Of a DNA stretch of 64,000 bases, positions 51,622-57,419 are shown piece by piece. The DNA comes from Parcubacteria bacterium C7867-001. GTDB lineage: Bacteria; Patescibacteria; Paceibacteria; UBA9973; UBA2103. The position numbers were made by a program, and so were the translations under genes. The stretch's first letter is position 1; the number at the start of each line of letters is the position of its first letter. The stretch lies in NCBI GenBank assembly GCA_001189095.1, contig LFCK01000001.1, positions 62,001 to 126,000 on the forward strand, written 5' to 3'. The notes under the pieces were generated by a model. The model searched no databases and was not told the DNA's origin. It was given only the letters and a program-made list of their open reading frames with translations.

Positions 51622-52785
51622 CTAGGTGAAAGCGAGTGCGGGAGCGACGGGATGAATCGGCTTCGGTGCCTTGAGACGCTTGAGAAAACCTCCGAGTTCA
51701 ATTTTTGCGGAGCAAACCACTGTATCTGCAGCGCCATAGTACACACGCAAAAATCCATCTTGTATCAGCGCACCGCATGCGTACACAATGCCTGATTTCG
51801 CGCCTTCGTTTTCGTAGTGCGCGTCGGGCACCAGTGCCGGAACTGAGGAGCGCGCGATGACTTTGCGTGGGTCTGCAAGATCGAGGAGTGCTGCGCCAAG
51901 CTTGTATCGATGTGATTCGTGGTCGGTCGCGTGATAGAGCACGAGCCATCCTTCGGGGGTCCGTATCGGCGGCGGTCCTGCACTACGCATGCGCTTGTGC
52001 CACGATATCGGGTTGTCGGGCAGTGCGTTTGGATCGGGACTCTCTGTCTTCAGCTGGCTTGGCGTAAACGAGGCGATATCTTCAACGTAATCGACGCGAA
52101 CCGATGAAGGGTCTCCCGTGTGAAGATTGTGGAGTACGGCAAAATTCCCCTGTATCTTTCCGGGAAAGAGCACCCAGTTCTTGTGCCGCTCTCCCTGAGG
52201 CGATAGAAATACGGGTTTCGTCCAGCGCCACCGTTTGTGGGTGAGATCGTCAAGGGAGATGGAGGTAATCGCAACGCGCATCGAATCCCAGCCATTGAAC
52301 AAATTGTAGGTAAGGTACATGCGATCATCGATGACGACCGCGCGCGGGTCTTCAACACCGCTCCAACTTCCTCCTGAGCCGTAGAGTCCTGGATCGTACT
52401 TCGCATTTTTCGGATCGTATGGCTGAACGTTTTGGTGCGCGAACACCGGATAGGGAAGTCGTTCATCAAAATGCACCCCATCCTTACTCGATGCATACCC
52501 AATGCGCGAAACGCCGTCGGCGCCTATCGCTCGATAAAAAAGATGCACCTTACCATCCGCTTCAACGACGCCGGGATTCATAACGGCGTTCTGCTCCCAG
52601 TCATACGTGGTTGCCTTAAGAATTGGATTAGCCTCTTCGCGGGAGAGCCCAAGCGAGCGGGTAAACGCAATGAGACGCTCGTGGAATTCTATCCACCGGG
52701 CAAGTTTCCAGAACGCGTAAAGCATCAATCCGGTCGTACCGAGCGCGAAGAGGAGTGCGGCGAGAAGCGCAAGAAGCTCCAGCAT
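51622..52785 (-). CDS. Membrane-anchored GH130-family protein, 387 aa
   Basis: A N-terminal transmembrane helix (LLALLAALLFALGTTGLMLYAFW) is followed by a GH130 domain: ANPILKATTYDWEQNAVMNPGVVEADGKVHLFYRAIGADGVSRIGYASSKDG and SWSGVEDPRAVVIDDRMYLTYNLFNGW with the EDPR motif, then WVLFPGKIQGNFAVLHN and the C-terminal YKLGAALLDLADPRKVIARSS and RVYYGAADTVVCSAKI. The first two repeats are close to those in the tandem protein downstream. The domain orientation (inside or outside) cannot be decided from the sequence; the charged residues after the helix favour the cytosolic side. It lies 3 nt after the cupin gene. Confidence 0.85.
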   Translation of the reverse strand: MLELLALLAALLFALGTTGLMLYAFWKLARWIEFHERLIAFTRSLGLSREEANPILKATTYDWEQNAVMNPGVVEADGKVHLFYRAIGADGVSRIGYASSKDGVHFDERLPYPVFAHQNVQPYDPKNAKYDPGLYGSGGSWSGVEDPRAVVIDDRMYLTYNLFNGWDSMRVAITSISLDDLTHKRWRWTKPVFLSPQGERHKNWVLFPGKIQGNFAVLHNLHTGDPSSVRVDYVEDIASFTPSQLKTESPDPNALPDNPISWHKRMRSAGPPPIRTPEGWLVLYHATDHESHRYKLGAALLDLADPRKVIARSSVPALVPDAHYENEGAKSGIVYACGALIQDGFLRVYYGAADTVVCSAKIELGGFLKRLKAPKPIHPVAPALAFT

Positions 52786-52788
52786 AGA

Positions 52789-53142
52789 TTAGGTGCGTCC
52801 GAAATCGTCTTCCATGCGCTCGATATCGTTTTCGTCGTATTCACCAAAAGAAATTTCAAGAACTGAAATTCCTTCATCGCTACCGGACAGACGATGTAGT
52901 GTTCCTGCAGGAATTTCTATGACATCTCCCTTTGAAACCGCGCGCTCCTCAGTTCCTACGGTCGCCGTGCCGCTTCCCTCTATGACGCGCCAGTATTCGG
53001 AGCGCTTGCTGTGCTTTTGCAGGGAAAAGCGCTTATTTGGCAGGACGTGAAGTATTTTTACGGTCGTCGCTTCATTGCTCGTGAAGCGCTCGGGGGTGCC
53101 CCAAGGCCTTGATTCGTCGGAATAGTAGGAAAGCAGGGACAT
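52789..53142 (-). CDS. Cupin, mannose-6-phosphate isomerase-like (ManC C-terminal type), 117 aa
   Basis: The sequence is close to the type II mannose-6-phosphate isomerase cupin: SRPWGTPERFTSNEATTVKILHVLPNKRFSLQKHSKRSEYWRVIEGSGTATVG with the metal-binding H and E, then GDVIEIPAGTLHRLSGSDEGISVLEISFGEYDENDIERMEDDFGR. Free-standing copies interconvert mannose 6-phosphate and fructose 6-phosphate or act as sugar-nucleotide cupins. It is the first gene of the four-gene mannose-type operon. A TATACT lies at 53166-53161, about 18 nt before the ATG, with AAGGAAAAG between them, so this gene has a short leader. Confidence 0.88.
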   Translation of the reverse strand: MSLLSYYSDESRPWGTPERFTSNEATTVKILHVLPNKRFSLQKHSKRSEYWRVIEGSGTATVGTEERAVSKGDVIEIPAGTLHRLSGSDEGISVLEISFGEYDENDIERMEDDFGRT

Positions 53143-53215
53143 GGCAGTCTCTTTTCCTTAAGTATAGCGTGCGTACGTGCCGCTTATGTACCTATATATG
53201 GTGCATAACGCGTAT

Positions 53216-53246
53216 ACAAAAAGGCGCGCCCTAGGGGCGCGCCTTT
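53216..53246 (-). terminator. Terminator of the 144-aa membrane gene
   Basis: Minus-strand stem AAGGCGCGCCC/GGGCGCGCCTT with a CTA loop, followed by TTTTTGTAT. Confidence 0.85.
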
Positions 53247-53249
53247 GCT

Positions 53250-53684
53250 TTACGAATCGACTTGAAACGACTTCGACTCCCAATCAAAGAACATGGGAAG
53301 CGAGGCCAGGAACAAGCTGGCGTAGAACCATGTGATAGGTCCTGTTAAAGGACGCATGTTCACGTAGCCGGGCTCCAAGAGTCCGAGCGAGACGAACAGT
53401 TCGTGGCCGAATGTGGTCGCGAATCCGACGAGCATGAGCCCGAGGATAAGCACGATCATGTCGACGAAGAAAATAATGAACGCCGAGAGCGGGCGACCTT
53501 TAAAGAGGTGGTGCCCAATCTGGATGAGGCCGCCAACGCCGGCAGCGAACATCAGAACTGCGACGATTTCGTATTCATTGAAATCGCCAATCACCGGAAC
53601 GTAGATGAGCCAGTGGGCGAAGAGTGACGCGAGTACGCCCGCGACGCATATCGCCATCATCAGCTGGCGGAACAATCGGTACAT
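53250..53684 (-). CDS. Membrane protein, 144 aa, four transmembrane helices
   Basis: Not recognised. Segments: MMAICVAGVLASLFAHWLIYVP, VAVLMFAAGVGGLIQIGHHLF, LSAFIIFFVDMIVLILGLMLVGFAT and WFYASLFLASLPMFFD. ACAGGAGG lies before the ATG. The promoter region on the minus strand has TTGACA near 53739 and an AT-rich -10 zone (TAAATATAAT). Orphan unit with its own terminator. Confidence 0.7.
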   Translation of the reverse strand: MYRLFRQLMMAICVAGVLASLFAHWLIYVPVIGDFNEYEIVAVLMFAAGVGGLIQIGHHLFKGRPLSAFIIFFVDMIVLILGLMLVGFATTFGHELFVSLGLLEPGYVNMRPLTGPITWFYASLFLASLPMFFDWESKSFQVDS

Positions 53685-53785
53685 AGGGAACCTCCTGTCG
53701 TTGTTCTAAAATTATATTTACATATAAAATAAAGAGTGTCAATTTTCGTGCCTCACGACCAGTGCGGTATACTGCTCAATAACGC

Positions 53786-54739
53786 ATGGCCGAATCTGAA
53801 AAGAAAGCGCCCGCACTCCATGTCGCGGGCCTCAAAAAGACGTATCAAAAGAAGGGGTCGCCCGTAACCGAAGCGCTTAAAGGCGTTGATCTTACGATTG
53901 AGAGTGGCGAGTTTTTTGCGCTCCTCGGACCTAATGGTGCTGGTAAGACGTCGCTCATCGGCATCCTCGCCGGTCTTGTTGCAAAAAGTGCAGGGACGGT
54001 CGAGGTGAACGGAATTTCTATAGACACGGATCCTGACACCGCAAAGAGCTTTATCGGACTTGTGCCGCAGGAATTTAATTTCAGTATCTTCGAAAAGGTA
54101 GAGGATATCGTCATGGATCAGGCCGGTTACTACGGCATCTCTCGTGCAGAAGCGCGTCCGGTATGCGACCAGCTCCTCAAGGATCTCGGGCTCTGGGAAA
54201 AGCGTCAGGCAAAGGCCCAATCGCTTTCGGGTGGCATGAAGCGTCGCCTGCTCATTGCCCGCGCGCTCATTCATAAGCCATCCATCCTCCTTCTTGATGA
54301 ACCGACGGCCGGCGTCGATGTTGAACTGCGTCGCGGCATGTGGGAATTCCTCCAGAAGCTTTCAGGCTCGGGAGTGACCATCATTCTTACCACGCACTAT
54401 CTCGAAGAGGCGGAACAGCTTGCGAAGCGCGTGGCGATCATCACGAAAGGTCAGATCATCGAACAGGGAACGGTGAAGGAACTCCTCTCGAAGCTCAATT
54501 ACGTAACCCTTATTCTCGATACGAAGGAGCCGGTGAAGGACGCCGCGCTCCATCTCCTTGAAGATATGGGAGTGAAGCGTATTGATGAAATGACGCTCGA
54601 ATTCAACCTCTCGCCGGGGCAGACGGTCAACGATGCGATCCGTCGCTTTGCGTCGACCGGTATCGACATCATGAATGTCCGTAACGCAGGCTCGCGACTC
54701 GAAGAGATTTTCATGAACGTTATCGAGAAACACAAATAA
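53786..54739 (+). CDS. ABC-2 type exporter, ATP-binding protein
   Basis: A 317-residue ATPase: Walker A is GPNGAGKTS, the signature LSGGMKRRLLIARAL, Walker B ILLLDEPTAGVD, and the switch histidine in IILTTHYLEEAEQL. The sequence resembles the drug/lipid exporters of the DrrA/NodI type. It also has an additional C-terminal domain (YVTLILDTKEPVKDAALHLLEDMGVKR). It lies 4 nt before the permease gene. TATACT at 53768-53773 is 12 nt before the ATG. The substrate cannot be told. Confidence 0.93.
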   Translation: MAESEKKAPALHVAGLKKTYQKKGSPVTEALKGVDLTIESGEFFALLGPNGAGKTSLIGILAGLVAKSAGTVEVNGISIDTDPDTAKSFIGLVPQEFNFSIFEKVEDIVMDQAGYYGISRAEARPVCDQLLKDLGLWEKRQAKAQSLSGGMKRRLLIARALIHKPSILLLDEPTAGVDVELRRGMWEFLQKLSGSGVTIILTTHYLEEAEQLAKRVAIITKGQIIEQGTVKELLSKLNYVTLILDTKEPVKDAALHLLEDMGVKRIDEMTLEFNLSPGQTVNDAIRRFASTGIDIMNVRNAGSRLEEIFMNVIEKHK

Positions 54740-54743
54740 TCCT

Positions 54744-55514
54744 ATGCACTCTCCCGCACTCATCGGCTACTACACCATGGTTAGGAAGGACGTCTTCCGG
54801 ATTTTCCGTATCTGGACGCAAACGCTGCTTCCGCCGGTCATCACGAACGTCCTCTACTTCACGATTTTCGGAACGTTCATCGGCAGCCAGCTGCAGGAAA
54901 TCAACGGCCACTCCTACATGCAGTTCATCGTGCCCGGCCTCGTCATGATGACCATCATTACGAGCGCGTACATGAACACCGTTTCGACCTTCTACTTCGC
55001 AAAATTCATCAAGAACATCGAGGAACTGCTCGTTTCTCCGATGCCGAGCTGGGTTATTGTCGCTGGATTCGTGACGGGTGGTGTCGTGCGTTCGTTCCTT
55101 GTGGGAACGCTCGTCATCCTCACCTCACTTTTCTTCACGCACATAGTAGTTGCGAATGTCCTTATCATTTTCGCTGCGGCGTTCCTCACCTCGTTCCTTT
55201 TCTCGCTTGCTGGTCTCGTGAATGGCTTCTTCGCCAACTCGTTCGACGCGATTTCCATCATCCCGACCTTCGTGCTGACCCCGCTTACCTATCTCGGCGG
55301 CGTCTTCTACTCGATTGAGGCACTCCCGCCTTTCTTCAAGACCCTTTCGCTCCTGAATCCGATCCTCTACATGGTGAACGCCTTCCGCTACGGCTTCCTC
55401 GGATTCTCCGACGTGCCCATTGACGTCTGCTTCTATGTGCTCGGCGGCCTTACGGTGCTTTTCTTCGGTATCACGCTCGCGCTCTTCATCAAGGGAACTG
55501 GGTTCAAGAATTAA
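54744..55514 (+). CDS. ABC-2 type exporter, permease
   Basis: A 256-residue membrane subunit with about six helices and the ABC-2 features: GYYTMVRKDVFRIFRIWTQTLLPPVITNVLYFTIFGTFIGSQL, a helix with FIVPGLVMMTIITSAYMNTVSTFYFAKF, and the last helical pair with FVLTPLTYLGGVFYSIEALPPFFKTLSLLNPILYMVNAFRYGFLGFSDV. It belongs to the NodJ/DrrB type and forms a complete exporter with the ATPase gene just upstream. Confidence 0.93.
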   Translation: MHSPALIGYYTMVRKDVFRIFRIWTQTLLPPVITNVLYFTIFGTFIGSQLQEINGHSYMQFIVPGLVMMTIITSAYMNTVSTFYFAKFIKNIEELLVSPMPSWVIVAGFVTGGVVRSFLVGTLVILTSLFFTHIVVANVLIIFAAAFLTSFLFSLAGLVNGFFANSFDAISIIPTFVLTPLTYLGGVFYSIEALPPFFKTLSLLNPILYMVNAFRYGFLGFSDVPIDVCFYVLGGLTVLFFGITLALFIKGTGFKN

Positions 55515-55522
55515 GGGCGCTC

Positions 55523-55681
55523 GGGAATTAAAAACCAAGCGAAGAGTCGCTCTCGACGCTGAAAAGGACGGGGCTCGTTACGAAAAATCGAAGAACTCGC
55601 TATGCTCAAACAGCTTCAATTTTTCTACTCGCCAACCGTCCTTTTCAGCGTCTCCACTCCAAGGCTTGGTTTTTAATTCCC
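55523..55681. repeat. 159-bp nested inverted repeat (MITE-like or structured RNA element)
   Basis: Outer arms GGGAATTAAAAACCAAGC (55523-55540) and the exact reverse complement at 55664-55681. Inner arms CGCTGAAAAGGACGG (55557-55571) and reverse complement at 55636-55650. A third arm pair GAAAAATCGAAG and CTTCAATTTTTC lies further in. The three arm pairs are nested with short unpaired parts between. The small frames in it are by-products of the symmetry. It lies after the ABC exporter. Confidence 0.8.
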
Positions 55682-55702
55682 TCGCTGATTGAGGGATAAG
55701 GA

Positions 55703-55736
55703 AACGGCCGCCCTTTGGGCGGCCGTTGTTGTTTTT
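55703..55736. terminator. Hairpin terminator next to the 134-aa gene
   Basis: Stem AACGGCCGCCC/GGGCGGCCGTT with a TTT loop; T-rich on the + side (GTTGTTTTTA), moderately T-rich on the other. It lies at the 3' end of the minus-strand gene. Confidence 0.65.
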
Positions 55737-56139
55737 ATGCGGCGACTTTCGCGTCTCTGCTGTTTGCGTACGCCGTGAGCATCTGTCCGCTCTCGATGAG
55801 CATTGCTGCATGTACGCGTGCGCAGGGCCACGTCGACGCGAGCAGCTCCTTGTAGAAATGCTCGAACGATCCGCCCCTTACCGACACGGAGAAGGTGCCA
55901 GCCCCCGCAGGACCGTATATTTCGACGGTCGCATCCACTCGAGGTGCTTCTTGTTTGAAACGAAACACTCGGACTTGAATGTTGCGAACAGAAATGATCT
56001 GGGTGTTGCCGATCTCCTTGAGATAGGCAAGACATCCTTCGTAGACCTGCCGTGCATGGTCCGGATGGAGCGGTTCGTCCCTTCCGTGGGGCGCCAGATG
56101 TAGGCTGGAATCGATTGATATGTTCGGCCCAAGACTCAT
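55735..56139 (-). CDS. Hypothetical protein, 134 aa, orphan gene unit
   Basis: Not recognised. Soluble, starts MSLGPNISIDSSLHLAPHGR and has a strand-rich middle (QIISVRNIQVRVFRFKQEAPRVDATVEIYGPAGAGTFSVSVRGGSFEHFYKELLAS). AAGGAGG lies 6 nt before the ATG. Promoter TTGACT-N17-TAGAGT is at 56192-56164. Confidence 0.66.
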   Translation of the reverse strand: MSLGPNISIDSSLHLAPHGRDEPLHPDHARQVYEGCLAYLKEIGNTQIISVRNIQVRVFRFKQEAPRVDATVEIYGPAGAGTFSVSVRGGSFEHFYKELLASTWPCARVHAAMLIESGQMLTAYANSRDAKVAA

Positions 56140-56163
56140 GAGAACCTCCTTGTTCTATGGCGC

Positions 56164-56192
56164 ACTCTAGGCTGCGGCGTCCACGGAGTCAA
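56164..56192 (-). promoter_or_regulatory. Promoter of the 134-aa gene
   Basis: Minus strand: TTGACT (56192-56187), 17-bp spacer, TAGAGT (56169-56164), short leader with AAGGAGG. Confidence 0.6.
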
Positions 56193-56230
56193 ATCGTTTC
56201 CGGTGCAGCTTTCGTATATACTGATCCGAT

Positions 56231-57085
56231 ATGTTGAACTGGTTTGACGCGCTTTTCCTCGGAGGTCTTCAAGGTCTCACGGAACTCTTCCCGATTTCTT
56301 CGCTTGGCCACTCGGTTCTTCTTCCATCGCTGCTCGGTCTTTCGGTCGACCAGCACGATGAGTCCTTCATCATCCTTCTGGTCGCTACGCATCTTGCGAC
56401 GGCGATTGTGCTCGTCGGTTTCTTTTGGAAAGAGTACTGGAGCATGTTTCTGGGCTTCATCCGCTCAGTGAAGATGCGTCGCATTCCGGAAGGTGACCGC
56501 TATGCGAAAATTGCGTGGCTTCTTATCGTCGCAACGGTTCCTGCAGGCTTCCTCGGCCTCCTTTTTCAGCATGACCTGAAAGAATTCTTTGCGAGCCCAG
56601 TAGCGGTCGCACTTTTCCTTTTTGGTAACGGTATTTTGCTCTACGGCGCCGAACTTTTGCGCAAACGACACACCGATAAGGCTGAATATGGCGACGCTGA
56701 TCAAGAAATTGCTCGTCTCTCCTTCCTCAAAGCCCTCGGTATCGGCTTTATGCAGGCTCTCGCGCTCTTTCCCGGCTTCTCGCGCACAGGAGCTTCGCTT
56801 GCCGGCGGCTTGCTTTCGGGTTTGACTCATTCGGCAGCGACCCGCTTCGCCTTTTTCCTCGCAACGCCGATTATTTTTGCGGCCGCCGCGCTTAAACTGC
56901 CGCAGCTTATCACCGAAGACGGGTATCCCGTTGAGGAAATTCTCGCCGCGTCCGTCATCTCTGGCTTCACTGCATATATCGCCGTTAAATTTCTTACGAA
57001 ATATTTCAAAACAAATACACTCATTCCGTTTTCTATTTACTGCATTTTCGCCGGCCTTCTTTCGTTTATTGTGCTCTCCCTTTAG
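56231..57085 (+). CDS. uppP: Undecaprenyl-diphosphatase (BacA/UppP)
   Basis: A 284-residue membrane protein that recycles undecaprenyl pyrophosphate to the monophosphate carrier for cell-wall synthesis. The two catalytic motifs are QGLTELFPISSLGHSVLLPSLLG near the N-terminus and PGFSRTGASLAGGLLSGLTHSAATRFAFFLATPIIFAA (typical PGxSRSGxT region). About eight helices are visible. TATACT at 56217-56222 ends 8 nt before the ATG and no Shine-Dalgarno is seen. Confidence 0.93.
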   Translation: MLNWFDALFLGGLQGLTELFPISSLGHSVLLPSLLGLSVDQHDESFIILLVATHLATAIVLVGFFWKEYWSMFLGFIRSVKMRRIPEGDRYAKIAWLLIVATVPAGFLGLLFQHDLKEFFASPVAVALFLFGNGILLYGAELLRKRHTDKAEYGDADQEIARLSFLKALGIGFMQALALFPGFSRTGASLAGGLLSGLTHSAATRFAFFLATPIIFAAAALKLPQLITEDGYPVEEILAASVISGFTAYIAVKFLTKYFKTNTLIPFSIYCIFAGLLSFIVLSL

Positions 57086-57419
57086 CCGAATTTTCGTTTT
57101 TCGATCTGGCGTAACGCTTGCCTTTCACCCCTCGGATGTCGTTATTTTTTGGCGTCCGTAGAGCCTGTAGATACGCCCTCTTCTTGTCCACACCTTAGTT
57201 TGAGAAAGGCGGGTTTATCATTACCTTGTTCCCCCAGCTTTAGGCAGACAGGGAGGTGGCGACAGTCGACGATTGCGGATCCTACGCGGCATCCGAAAAA
57301 CCAAGCGACGATTGATTTGAGCGACTCCTTTCTCTGCTCGCTACGCGCGAGAGAGGTTCTTTTAGCGACTCCTTTTTTCGCGCGCAGCGGCTGACTTATA
57401 AGCCGTTATTTTTTTCAGT
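57086..57419 (+). other. 334-bp gap before nrdA with an attenuator-like hairpin
   Basis: No convincing gene; the 81-residue frame here has no start signal or family. The segment has repeated pieces (AGCGACTCCTTT twice, CGACGATTG twice) and a GC-rich inverted repeat around CGCTACGCGCGAGAGAG. Just before nrdA a hairpin CGGCT/AGCCG with an eight-base loop is followed by TTATTTTTTT (57387-57415), which looks like a terminator or attenuator 5 nt before the ATG. TTGTCCACA at 57184-57192 is one base off a DnaA box. No known riboswitch or RNA gene was recognised. Confidence 0.45.

Noticed and set aside
55420..55811. Overlapping small frames in the inverted repeat
   Set aside because: They mirror each other because the DNA is palindromic; none has start signals.
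57149..57394. 81-codon frame before nrdA
   Set aside because: No Shine-Dalgarno or -10 near its start, odd composition, and it covers direct repeats and a hairpin; treated as noncoding.
57086..57419. Cobalamin riboswitch, tmRNA, RNase P RNA or tRNA in the nrdA gap
   Set aside because: The conserved cores of these RNAs were looked for by eye on both strands. A stretch on the minus strand (TCTACGGACG) recalls the tmRNA 3' end but lacks the T-loop and the resume frame.
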